Assembly: GCF_028993575.1 (NCBI RefSeq)
Contig: NZ_CP118615.1
Span: forward strand, 2,108,001-2,172,000
Source of the DNA: Micromonospora cathayae
Lineage (GTDB): Bacteria; Actinomycetota; Actinomycetes; Mycobacteriales; Micromonosporaceae
Length of the DNA: 64,000 nt
Direction: 5' to 3'
A model generated the notes under the pieces. It ran no database searches and was not told where the DNA came from. It saw only the letters and a list, made by a program, of their open reading frames with translations. Of the stretch, positions 9,677 through 18,023 are shown piece after piece. Position numbers and translations under genes: made by a program. How positions within the stretch are numbered: position 1 is the stretch's first letter; the number at the start of each line of letters is the position of its first letter.

Positions 9677-11533
9677 GTGAAACCAATCCGGAACCACGGG
9701 CGGCGGCTGTGGGCGGCCGTCGCCGTACTGGGGCTCGGGGCCGCGCTGGCGGCCCCGGGCACGGCGCTGGCCGCACCGGTGGCCGGCGAGCAGGCGGGCC
9801 GGCACGGCGGCGGCGCGAACCCGCAGGTGCTGGCGAAGGCCATGCCGGACGAGTGCTTCGCCGGCATCGGCCAGCCGTACCCGGCCGGTCCGCCCTGCGC
9901 GACCGGCCAGGCCAAGGTCAACCAGGCGTACCTGTGGGGGATGACCCGGACCGGCAACAAGCTGTTCTTCGGCACCGGGGCGAACGTCAACTGTCTCACC
10001 AGCGGACGGACCCTCGGCAACAACAAGCCCGCCCTCAACGACGACTGGGTCTGCGAGTACCAGGAGAGCCAGCTCGCCAAGGCCAACCCGCAGCTGCCCG
10101 GCGCGCTCGGTGACCACCGGATGCCCCGCCTCTACAGCTACGACACCAAGGCCAAGAAGCTGACCGAGAAGACCGACCTGGTGCGGGCCTCCCAGCCGGA
10201 CCTCGACCGGCTGCGGACCACGGTCGGCATCCGGGCCGCCGGCAACTTCGGCGGGGTGGCCCTGCTCGGTGGCCCGGCGCTCGGCCAGACCATCAACATG
10301 TTCGCCTTCGACACCGACACCGGGGCGTTCCTGGGCTCGCGCAACTTCCCCGAGTTCGGCAACATCCGGCACTTCACGGTCGCCGAGAACGCCCTCTACG
10401 CGGGCGTCGGTGTCGGGGCCAACGGCGGTCTGCGTGGCCACGTGCTGCGCTGGATGGGCAGCAAGACCGACCCGTTCAACTTCTCGATCGTGGGCACCCT
10501 GCCGGCGCAGGCGGCCGACCTGACCGTCCACGACGGCCGGATCTTCGTCAGCACCTGGCCCGGGTCGGACGGCGAACTGGCCACCGCCGACGAAACCCCG
10601 GCACCGACGAACAAGCTGGCCTCGGTCTGGATGAGCCCGGTCCTGCGCAGCGGCGCGCCCGGCCTCACCCCGGACGACGTGGACAGCTGGAAGCAGGTCT
10701 GGGAGGTCTCCTCGTACGAGCCGGACATCGTGGTGGCGAACAGCTACGGGCTCGGTGGTCTCGCCTCCTTCGGCGGGTACCTCTACTGGGGCACCATGCA
10801 CGTGCCGATGAAGGCCAGCACCCTGCACCTGGCCAAGTACCCGCCGGCCGACGAGGCGGGCATCAAGGCCACCGTGCAGAACACCCAGCGGGCGATCAGC
10901 ATCTACCGGGGCAAGCACTTCGGTGAGAAGAAGCAGAAGGTCGACCTGCTGTACGGGGCGACCGAGCTGCCCGCGTTCGACCCGGCGGCGAACGACGGCA
11001 AGGGTGCCTGGGCGATGACCTCGACCGGCCAGACCCCGCTGTACGGCAAGTCCGGCTTCGGCGACCCGTACCTGAACTACACCTGGAAGATGGCGGTGGC
11101 CGGCGGCAAGCTCTTCGTCGGCACGATGGACTGGAGCTACCTGGCGAAGGAGTTCGGCCAGGAGACCGCCGCGTCGCTGGGCCTGCCGGCCGAGGCGGCG
11201 GAGAGCATCGCCGAGGCGCCGCTGGCCGCCGCCGCGGCGGCACAGAAGTCGTCGCCGGCCGCCCGGGTGGCCGTGGCCGAGGACGAGCCGGGCCTGCCGG
11301 AGCCCAAGTTCGGCGGTGACCTGGTGGTCTTCGAGTCCACGAGGAAGCCGGCGAAGGTGGTCAGCAACAACGGCCTCGGCAACTACCTCAACTACGGCGT
11401 CCGCAACATGGTCACCGACGGTTCGACCCTCTACCTGGGTATGGCGAACCCGATGAACCTGCGGACCGACCCGACCGACGACGTGCCCGAGGGCGGTTGG
11501 GAACTGATCCGGTACGACACGCGGGGCTGCTGA
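9677..11533 (+). CDS. Large secreted protein of unknown function, propeller-like repeats
   Basis: A 618-aa protein from GTG 9677; a TTG at 9659 is an alternative. A typical Sec/Tat signal peptide (RNHGRRLWAAVAV... ending near ALAAP) indicates export. The mature part has repeated short strands of the kind LYSYDTK, MFAFDTDTG, LFVGTMD and LYLGMANP separated by loops, suggesting a beta-propeller fold of six to seven blades. Residues about 500-545 form an Ala-rich insertion. I do not recognise a named family. Its position between the sulfotransferase and the LpqC-like/ABC genes suggests an extracytoplasmic role for the locus, such as binding or processing the exported product. Confidence 0.75.
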   Translation: MKPIRNHGRRLWAAVAVLGLGAALAAPGTALAAPVAGEQAGRHGGGANPQVLAKAMPDECFAGIGQPYPAGPPCATGQAKVNQAYLWGMTRTGNKLFFGTGANVNCLTSGRTLGNNKPALNDDWVCEYQESQLAKANPQLPGALGDHRMPRLYSYDTKAKKLTEKTDLVRASQPDLDRLRTTVGIRAAGNFGGVALLGGPALGQTINMFAFDTDTGAFLGSRNFPEFGNIRHFTVAENALYAGVGVGANGGLRGHVLRWMGSKTDPFNFSIVGTLPAQAADLTVHDGRIFVSTWPGSDGELATADETPAPTNKLASVWMSPVLRSGAPGLTPDDVDSWKQVWEVSSYEPDIVVANSYGLGGLASFGGYLYWGTMHVPMKASTLHLAKYPPADEAGIKATVQNTQRAISIYRGKHFGEKKQKVDLLYGATELPAFDPAANDGKGAWAMTSTGQTPLYGKSGFGDPYLNYTWKMAVAGGKLFVGTMDWSYLAKEFGQETAASLGLPAEAAESIAEAPLAAAAAAQKSSPAARVAVAEDEPGLPEPKFGGDLVVFESTRKPAKVVSNNGLGNYLNYGVRNMVTDGSTLYLGMANPMNLRTDPTDDVPEGGWELIRYDTRGC

Positions 11534-11672
11534 CGCCTCGTCACGGTCACCGGGTCCCGGCGGTGGTGCGGGGGCAGACACCACCGTCGGGGCCCGGCTC
11601 CGGTGAGTTTCCTTGCACGGAGCGTGGCGAAATCCTGACAGTCCTCGAACATTCGCCGGTGAAAGTGTGCAT

Positions 11673-12749
11673 ATGATGCCTTTGACTGCGTTCCGTGGTG
11701 GGGCCCCTGCGGGCGCTCCCGGTGGCCGCCCCCGTCGGCTCCGCTCCCCGTACCTGCTCGCCGGGCTGCTCGCCGCCCTGGTCGGCCTGACCGGCACGGC
11801 CGGTTGCACCGCCGGTGGTGACGACGACCTGCCCGGCCGCGACGGGCAGCCGGCCCCGACCGCCACCGCGTCCCGACCCGGCTCCGACGTGCCGGCCGGC
11901 TCCTCCACGCACACCCTCGACGTCGATGGCCGGGAACGCACCTACCGGCTGTACCGGCCGGCCTCGGCCGACCTGACCGCCCCGGTTCCGCTGGTGGTGA
12001 TGCTGCACGGCGCGGCCGGCACCGGCGAACAGGCCGAGGAGGCGTACGGCTGGACCGGGGAGGCCGACCGGGGCGGTTTCGTGGTCGCCTTCCCGGACGG
12101 CGTGAAGCGGGCCTGGGCGGCCAGTGAACTCTGCTGCGGGCAGCCGGTCCGGCAGGGCGTCGACGACGTCGCCTTCATCGAGGCGCTGGTCGGCACGCTC
12201 CGCGACCGGATGCCGGTCGACCCGGCCCGCACCTACGTCACCGGGATCTCCAACGGCGGGCTGCTGGCGTACCGGCTGGCCTGCGACACCGACCTGTTCG
12301 CCGCGGTCGGCGCGGTGGCGACCACGCTGGCCGGCGGGTGTGACTCGCCGGAGCCGGTGAGCGTGCTGCACGTGCACGGCCTGCGCGACCAGACCATGCC
12401 GTACCAGGGTGGTCCGGGCAAGCGGGACAACGGCGGTACCGGCCGGAACCCGGTCAAGATCGACGGGCCGCCGTTGACCGAGCTGATGGCGATGTGGCGC
12501 GAGGTGGACGACTGTTCCGCCCCGAAGGAGAGCACCGACGGCCCGGTCACCCGTTCCACGGCGTCCTGCGCGCAGGGCCGCGCCGTCGAGCTGATCACCG
12601 TCGCCGACGCCGGCCACCAGTGGCCGGGCGGAAAGTCCAACCCCCGCGCCGAGCAGCTCCTCGGCCTCGAACCACCCTCCACCGCGCTGGACGCCACCGC
12701 CGAGATCTGGCGGTTCTTCCAGGCGCACCCCCGCCCGGCCGGCGCCTGA
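11673..12749 (+). CDS. LpqC-like esterase/depolymerase lipoprotein
   Basis: A 358-aa alpha/beta hydrolase of the poly(3-hydroxybutyrate) depolymerase/feruloyl esterase family (LpqC group). The N-terminus has an arginine-rich n-region, a hydrophobic stretch and a lipobox ending at Cys45 (GLTGTAGC), so it should be a membrane-anchored lipoprotein outside the cell. Catalytic features are VVMLHGAAG (oxyanion hole), GISNGG with Ser193, HGLRDQTMPY with the acid, and DAGHQWPGG with the His. ATG 11676 is an alternative start. Substrates of the family are esters of polymers or aromatic acids; here it could trim an exported ester or lipid. It precedes the ABC transporter by 37 bp. Confidence 0.85.
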   Translation: MMPLTAFRGGAPAGAPGGRPRRLRSPYLLAGLLAALVGLTGTAGCTAGGDDDLPGRDGQPAPTATASRPGSDVPAGSSTHTLDVDGRERTYRLYRPASADLTAPVPLVVMLHGAAGTGEQAEEAYGWTGEADRGGFVVAFPDGVKRAWAASELCCGQPVRQGVDDVAFIEALVGTLRDRMPVDPARTYVTGISNGGLLAYRLACDTDLFAAVGAVATTLAGGCDSPEPVSVLHVHGLRDQTMPYQGGPGKRDNGGTGRNPVKIDGPPLTELMAMWREVDDCSAPKESTDGPVTRSTASCAQGRAVELITVADAGHQWPGGKSNPRAEQLLGLEPPSTALDATAEIWRFFQAHPRPAGA

Positions 12750-12786
12750 CGCCGCCCGGCACCCCGTACCGAGAACAGGAGCAGGC

Positions 12787-14028
12787 ATGCCCAGCAGAGA
12801 CGGTCCGGCGGCGGTCGAGGTCGTCGACCTCGTCAAGCGCTATCCGCGCAGCGAGACGAACGCCGTCGACGGAATCTCGTTCACCGTCGCGCCGGGTGAG
12901 ACCTTCGGGCTGTTCGGGCCGAACGGGGCCGGGAAGTCCACCACGATCGGTATCCTCACCACCCGGCTGCGGGCCACCGGTGGCCGGGCCCTGGTCGGCG
13001 GCGTCGACGTCAGCCGGGACCCGGTCGCCGCCCGCGCCCAACTGGCGGTGGTGCCCCAGCACAACAACCTGGACCGGGCGCTCACCCCCCGACAGAACCT
13101 GCTCTACCACGCCGCCTACCACGGGGTGCCCCGGGCCGAGGCCGAGCAGCGGGCGACGACGCTGCTGGACCGGTTCGGCCTCACCGAGCGCGCCGACCGG
13201 CGCATCGAGGCGTACTCGGGCGGCATGGCCCAGCGGCTGATGATCGCCCGCGCCTGGATGCACGAACCGGCGGTGCTCTTTTTGGACGAGCCGACCAACG
13301 CGCTCGACCCGCAGACCCGGATGCTGATCTGGAGCCGGATCCGGGAGATGCGCGACCGGGGCGTCTCGATCGTGCTCACCACCCACGCGATGAACGACGC
13401 CGCCAACCTGGTGGACCGGGTCGGCATCGTCGACCAGGGCAGACTGCTCACCCTGGACACCCCGCAGAACCTGGTGCGGGGGCTGGCCGGGCAGGCCATC
13501 CTGGACCTGACGGTCACCCCGGCCGCCCGCGACGACGCCGACGCGGTGCTCGACGCGCTGCGGGAGCTGGACGGCGTACGCAAGGCGGAACGCCGGCCGC
13601 TGCCCACCGGATCGGCCGGCGGCCCCGGGCGGGGCGGCGGACGCCTCGCCGCGGCCCTGGCCGCCGGCGCGCTCGGCGGCGGGGCCGGCGGTCTCGGCGG
13701 GGGCGGCCGGGCCGCCGCGCTGGCCGCGCTCGGTGGCGAGGGAGCGGCCCGCCTGGCCGGGCTGGGTGGGGAGGGAGCGGCCCGGCTGGCCGCGCTGGCC
13801 CGGGCCCGCGCCAACGGGGACGCCACCACCGCCACCCTGCCCGGACAGCCGGGCGGGCGCGGCGGCCGGATCCGGGTACGCCTGCACCTCGCCACCGACC
13901 CTGCCGCGCTGCTCGGCCCGGCGTTGGCCCTGCTCACCGCCCGGTCGGCGGCGCTCAACGACATCCACATCGGCGAACCCAGCCTGGAGGACGTCTTCAT
14001 CGAACTGACCGGAAGGGACCCCCGGTGA
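12787..14028 (+). CDS. ABC transporter ATP-binding protein (DrrA-like) with Gly/Ala-rich insert
   Basis: A 413-aa ATPase of the drug/lipid exporter class. It has Walker A GPNGAGKSTT (near residue 45), signature YSGGMAQRL, Walker B VLFLDEPTNALDP and the H-loop TTHA. After the ATPase core, residues about 275-350 form an unusual low-complexity segment built from repeats such as GGEGAARLA before a normal DrrA-type C-terminal end (LEDVFIELTG). The stop overlaps the permease start (GTGA). Family members export antibiotics, glycolipids and other hydrophobic products, which fits export of the product of the upstream synthase. Confidence 0.92.
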   Translation: MPSRDGPAAVEVVDLVKRYPRSETNAVDGISFTVAPGETFGLFGPNGAGKSTTIGILTTRLRATGGRALVGGVDVSRDPVAARAQLAVVPQHNNLDRALTPRQNLLYHAAYHGVPRAEAEQRATTLLDRFGLTERADRRIEAYSGGMAQRLMIARAWMHEPAVLFLDEPTNALDPQTRMLIWSRIREMRDRGVSIVLTTHAMNDAANLVDRVGIVDQGRLLTLDTPQNLVRGLAGQAILDLTVTPAARDDADAVLDALRELDGVRKAERRPLPTGSAGGPGRGGGRLAAALAAGALGGGAGGLGGGGRAAALAALGGEGAARLAGLGGEGAARLAALARARANGDATTATLPGQPGGRGGRIRVRLHLATDPAALLGPALALLTARSAALNDIHIGEPSLEDVFIELTGRDPR

Positions 14029-14846
14029 CCGCCCTCGACACCCCCACCCCGGTACGCCCGACGGCCCGACCCCGACCCGCCACCGGCCGGGTCTTCCTCG
14101 CCCTGCTCCGCCGCGACCTGATGGTCACCGGCAAGGAGCTGTGGGTCATCCTGATCCAGGTCGGGATGACCCCGCTGTTCATGCTCTTCGTGTTCAGCAC
14201 CATCCTCGGCGGGCAGGGCATCGTCGAACGGTCGTTCGCCAACCTGTTCCTGCCCGGCGTGATCGCGCTGGCCGCCCTCACCACCGCGTTGCAGAGCACC
14301 GCCCTGCCGCTGGTGAAGGAGTTCGGCTTCACCATGGAGATCGAGGACCGGCTGCTCGCGCCGCTGCCCACCGGCCTGGTCGCGGTGGGCAAACTGGTGG
14401 TCGCCACCATCCGGGGCCTGTTCGCGGCGGTGCTGATGTACCCGCTCGGGGCGCTCGTCGTCGGGTCCGCGCCGTGGCGGCTGGAGGGACTGCCGACCGC
14501 GCTGCTGGTCGCGCTGCTCGGTGCCTGGGTCGGCGGCGGCATCGGCATGACCCTCTCCACCATCCTGCCGATCCAACGGATCAACGTGACCTTCTCGGTG
14601 ATCGTCACCCCGATCATCTGGACCGGCTGCATCCACTACCCGTGGCCCCGGCTGGAGTCGATGCGCTGGTTCCAGATCGTGACCGCCTTCAACCCGATGA
14701 CCTACGTGTCCGAGGGGGTACGCGGGGCGATGCTGCCCGACGTGCCGCACATGCCGGCCTGGATCTGCGTCCTGGTGCTCGCCGCCACGGCGGCGGCGAC
14801 GACCTGGCTCAGCGTCCGGTCCTTCACCCGGCGGGCCGTCCAGTGA
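14025..14846 (+). CDS. ABC-2 type transporter permease
   Basis: A 273-aa integral membrane protein with six predicted hydrophobic segments (for example WVILIQVGMTPLFMLFVF and the C-terminal WICVLVLAATAAATTWLS) and the conserved ABC-2 region ending NPMTYVSEGVRGAML. It is the partner of the ATP-binding protein it overlaps by 4 bp. Export is inferred from the ABC-2 family, and the substrate from neighbours only. Confidence 0.92.
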   Translation: MTALDTPTPVRPTARPRPATGRVFLALLRRDLMVTGKELWVILIQVGMTPLFMLFVFSTILGGQGIVERSFANLFLPGVIALAALTTALQSTALPLVKEFGFTMEIEDRLLAPLPTGLVAVGKLVVATIRGLFAAVLMYPLGALVVGSAPWRLEGLPTALLVALLGAWVGGGIGMTLSTILPIQRINVTFSVIVTPIIWTGCIHYPWPRLESMRWFQIVTAFNPMTYVSEGVRGAMLPDVPHMPAWICVLVLAATAAATTWLSVRSFTRRAVQ

Positions 14847-14884
14847 CGGCCCCCGCCAGCCCCGACCCCGCACGAGGAGCGCTC

Positions 14885-15757
14885 ATGCCGACGTTGAACC
14901 CCCCGGAATCGGACGGCGGGCTCGCCCAGTGGCTCGCCGCCCGCGCCGGTGAACTCCTGCTCGCGGTACGCGCCGAGCACGGTCACGCCGACCCGGCCGC
15001 GACGAAGGCCGCCGGTGACCGGGCCTCCCACGAGTTCCTCCTCGCCGAGCTGGCCCGCTGGCGACCCACCGACACGGTGCTGTCCGAGGAGGACGACGGT
15101 TCCCGCCGCTCGGTGGCGGCCGGCGGTACGCCGACCCGGCTGGACGCCGACCGGGTGTGGATCGTCGACCCGCTGGACGGTACCCGGGAGTTCTCCGAGG
15201 AGGGCCGGTCGGACTGGGCGGTGCACGTGGCGCTCTGGTCCCGGCACGCGTCCGCCGGCCACCGGCTGGCCGCCGGCGCGGTCGGGCTGCCCGCCCAGGG
15301 GACCGTGCTGACCACCGAGAACCCGCCGAAGCCGCCCACGCCCCGGGTCGCCGACACCCCGATCCGGTTGGCGGCCAGCCGGAGCCGACCCCCCGCCTTC
15401 CTGACCGAACTGGCCGGGGAGGTCGGGGCGGAGCTGGTGCCGATGGGTTCGGCCGGGGCGAAGATCGCGGCGGTGGTGACCGGTGAGGTGGACGCGTACA
15501 TCCACGCCGGCGGCCAGTACGAGTGGGACTCGGCGGCACCCGTCGCGGTCGCCACCGCGGCCGGCTTCCACGCCTGCCGGATCGACGGCACCGCGCTCGC
15601 CTACAACCAGGTGGACCCGCGCCTGCCCGACCTGCTGGTCTGCCGCCCGGAACTCGCCGCGCCGCTGCTGGACGCGCTCAGCCGCCAGTTGTCGGCGACG
15701 ACCGCCGGACCGGCGGCCGGAAACCCGCTCGGAACGTCGCTCGGGAAGGAGCAGTGA
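14885..15757 (+). CDS. cysQ: 3'(2'),5'-bisphosphate nucleotidase CysQ
   Basis: A 290-aa inositol-monophosphatase superfamily enzyme. Metal-binding motifs are SEEDDGS (67-73), WIVDPLDGTREF (92-103) and the late WDSAAP. CysQ hydrolyses PAP, the by-product of PAPS-dependent sulfotransferases, to AMP and phosphate; members may also act on inositol phosphates. The start has GAGGAG in front, 38 bp after the permease. Its stop overlaps the cysD start (TGATG), giving a tight cysQ-cysD-cysN operon. Being downstream of a sulfotransferase gene supports PAP removal as its role. Confidence 0.92.
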   Translation: MPTLNPPESDGGLAQWLAARAGELLLAVRAEHGHADPAATKAAGDRASHEFLLAELARWRPTDTVLSEEDDGSRRSVAAGGTPTRLDADRVWIVDPLDGTREFSEEGRSDWAVHVALWSRHASAGHRLAAGAVGLPAQGTVLTTENPPKPPTPRVADTPIRLAASRSRPPAFLTELAGEVGAELVPMGSAGAKIAAVVTGEVDAYIHAGGQYEWDSAAPVAVATAAGFHACRIDGTALAYNQVDPRLPDLLVCRPELAAPLLDALSRQLSATTAGPAAGNPLGTSLGKEQ

Positions 15758-16674
15758 TGGACAGCGGATCGTCGCCGGTGTACCAGGCCACCCACCTGGA
15801 CGCGTTGGAGGCGGAGAGCATCTTCGTGATGCGTGAGGTGGTGGCGGAGATGGAGCGGCCGGTGCTGCTCTTCTCCGGGGGCAAGGACTCGATCGTGATG
15901 CTCCGGTTGGCGGAGAAGGCGTTCGCCCCGGCGAACATCCCGTTCCCGGTGATGCACGTCGACACCGGCCACAACTTCGAGGAGGTGCTGGAGTACCGGG
16001 ACCGCCGGGTCACCGAACTGGCGTTGCAGCTGATCGTGGCGAGCGTGCCGGAGGCCCTGGTCCGAGGGCTGGTCCAGGCGCCGTCGGACGGCACCCGCAA
16101 CCGGATCCAGACGCCGGTGCTGCTGGATGCGGTGGAGAAGCACCGGTTTGATGCGTTGTTCGGTGGGGCGCGGCGGGATGAGGAGAAGGCGCGGGCGAAG
16201 GAGCGGGTGTTCTCGTTCCGGGATGAGTTCGGGCAGTGGGATCCGAAGAATCAGCGGCCGGAGTTGTGGTCGTTGTACAACGGTCGGCATCATCCGGGTG
16301 AGTCGATTCGGGTGTTTCCGTTGTCGAACTGGACCGAGTTGGATGTGTGGCACTACATCGCTCGGGAGCGGATTCCGTTGCCGTCGATCTACTTCGCGCA
16401 CGACCGTGAGGTCGTCGACCGGGACGGCATGCTCTACGCCGTCCACGAGCACCTGCCGGTCCGCGCGGGGGAGGAGGTCTTCACCGCCCGGGTCCGCTAC
16501 CGGACCGTGGGTGACGCGTCGTGTACTGCTGCGGTGCGGTCGGATGCGGACACGGTGGAGAAGGTGATCGAGGAGGTGGCGGCGACTCGGATCACGGAGC
16601 GGGGTGCGACCCGGGGTGACGACCGGGTGAGTGAGGCCGCGATGGAGGACCGTAAGCGGGAGGGCTACTTCTGA
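15757..16674 (+). CDS. cysD: Sulfate adenylyltransferase subunit 2 CysD
   Basis: A 305-aa ATP-PPase family subunit of ATP sulfurylase, making APS from sulfate and ATP with CysN. The PP-loop is LLFSGGKDSIVML (37-49); RDEEKARAKERVFSFRDEFG and WTELDVWHYI are typical. It overlaps cysQ and cysN by one base each (TGATG). Codon use is mosaic: 15757-16110 uses C/G-ending codons like the neighbours, whereas about 16125-16375 and 16510-16674 are rich in G/T-ending codons (TTG, GAT, CGG, CAT), as is the following cysN. This may reflect gene conversion with a paralogue. Confidence 0.96.
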   Translation: MDSGSSPVYQATHLDALEAESIFVMREVVAEMERPVLLFSGGKDSIVMLRLAEKAFAPANIPFPVMHVDTGHNFEEVLEYRDRRVTELALQLIVASVPEALVRGLVQAPSDGTRNRIQTPVLLDAVEKHRFDALFGGARRDEEKARAKERVFSFRDEFGQWDPKNQRPELWSLYNGRHHPGESIRVFPLSNWTELDVWHYIARERIPLPSIYFAHDREVVDRDGMLYAVHEHLPVRAGEEVFTARVRYRTVGDASCTAAVRSDADTVEKVIEEVAATRITERGATRGDDRVSEAAMEDRKREGYF

Positions 16675-17978
16675 TGAGCACCGACACCATGCCACTGCTC
16701 GACGGTGATGCCGCCCTGCGGTCGATGGACCTGCTGCGGTTCGCCACGGCGGGCAGTGTGGACGACGGGAAGTCCACCCTGATCGGGCGGCTGTTGTACG
16801 ACACGAAGTCGTTGTTCTCGGATCAGTTGGCGGCGGTGGAGGCGGTGTCGGCCGCCAGGGGTGACGAGTACACCAACCTGGCTCTGCTCACCGATGGTCT
16901 GCGCGCGGAGCGGGAGCAGGGCATCACCATCGATGTCGCGTACCGGTACTTCGCGACGCCGAGGCGGAAGTTCATCATCGCCGACACCCCGGGGCACATC
17001 CAGTACACCCGGAACATGGTGACCGGGGCGTCCACGGCCGATCTGGCGTTGATCCTGGTGGATGCCCGGAAGGGTCTGGTGGAGCAGTCCCGCCGGCACG
17101 CCTTCCTGTGCTCGTTGTTGCGGGTGCCGCACCTGGTGTTGTGTGTGAACAAGATGGACCTGGTGGACTGGTCGCAGGAGGTGTACGACCGGATCGCCGA
17201 CGAGTTCACCGCGTTCGCCGCGAAGTTGGACGTGCCGGACCTGTCGGTGATTCCGGTGTCGGCGTTGCAGGGTGACAACATCGTGTCCCGGTCGGAGAAC
17301 ATGCCCTGGTACGAGGGCCCCTCCCTGCTGCACCACTTGGAGCATGTGCACATCGCCTCGGACCGGAACCTGGTCGACGTGCGGTTCCCGGTGCAGTACG
17401 TGATCCGCCCCCAGTCGACCACGGTCACCGACTACCGCGGTTACGCCGGTCAGGTCGCGTCGGGGGTGGTCAAGCCGGGTGACGAGGTGATGGTGCTGCC
17501 GTCGGGGTTCATGTCCCGGGTCGCGGCGGTGGAGACCGCGGACGGGCCGGTCGAGGAGGCGTTCCCGCCGATGTCGGTGACGGTCCGCCTGACCGATGAG
17601 ATCGACATCTCGCGGGGGGACATGATCTGCCGGCCGAACAACGCCCCGGCGGTGACGCAGGACATCGAGGCGATGATCTGCTGGATGGACGAGACCCGAC
17701 CGTTGCAGGTGGGTGGGAAGTACACGATCAAGCACACCACCCGTACTGCCCGGGCGATCGTGCGGGGGCTGCACTACCGGTTGGACATCAACAGTCTGCA
17801 CCGCGACGACACCGCCACCGAACTACGGTTGAACGAGATCGGCCGGGTGCGACTCCGCACCACGATCCCGCTGCTGGCGGACGAGTACCGGCGCAATCGG
17901 ACCACGGGTGGGTTCATCGTGATCGACGAGACCACCAACCGTACCGTCGCCGCCGCCATGATCGTCGACACCGCCTGA
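16674..17978 (+). CDS. cysN: Sulfate adenylyltransferase subunit 1 CysN (GTPase)
   Basis: A 434-aa translation-factor-like GTPase that powers ATP sulfurylase. G1 is GSVDDGKST (27-35), G3 DTPGH and G4 NKMD, followed by beta-barrel domains. The length fits CysN alone: the C-terminal APS kinase domain found in CysNC fusions is absent, and no separate cysC is in the window, so PAPS formation needs an APS kinase elsewhere. It is the last gene of the operon and is followed by a strong hairpin. Confidence 0.96.
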   Translation: MSTDTMPLLDGDAALRSMDLLRFATAGSVDDGKSTLIGRLLYDTKSLFSDQLAAVEAVSAARGDEYTNLALLTDGLRAEREQGITIDVAYRYFATPRRKFIIADTPGHIQYTRNMVTGASTADLALILVDARKGLVEQSRRHAFLCSLLRVPHLVLCVNKMDLVDWSQEVYDRIADEFTAFAAKLDVPDLSVIPVSALQGDNIVSRSENMPWYEGPSLLHHLEHVHIASDRNLVDVRFPVQYVIRPQSTTVTDYRGYAGQVASGVVKPGDEVMVLPSGFMSRVAAVETADGPVEEAFPPMSVTVRLTDEIDISRGDMICRPNNAPAVTQDIEAMICWMDETRPLQVGGKYTIKHTTRTARAIVRGLHYRLDINSLHRDDTATELRLNEIGRVRLRTTIPLLADEYRRNRTTGGFIVIDETTNRTVAAAMIVDTA

Positions 17979-17984
17979 CCGGTT

Positions 17985-18023
17985 CGCGAGGGCCCCTTCG
18001 GTAGCCCCGAACGGGCCCTCGCG
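17985..18023. terminator. Bidirectional terminator between cysN and the SDR gene
   Basis: The arms CGCGAGGGCCC (17985-17995) and GGGCCCTCGCG (18013-18023) pair perfectly over 11 bp, with a further TTCGG/CCGAA pairing inside the loop. It fills the whole gap between two convergent genes. There is no U tract, as is common in high-GC actinomycetes. Confidence 0.85.

Noticed and set aside
11534..11672. Small gene between the propeller protein and the LpqC-like gene
   Set aside because: Short frames lack start signals; the stretch is better explained as a promoter/leader region.
12200..12749. Polyhydroxyalkanoate degradation locus
   Set aside because: The LpqC-like protein is in the PHB depolymerase superfamily, but no PHA synthase, phasin or acetoacetyl-CoA gene is nearby.
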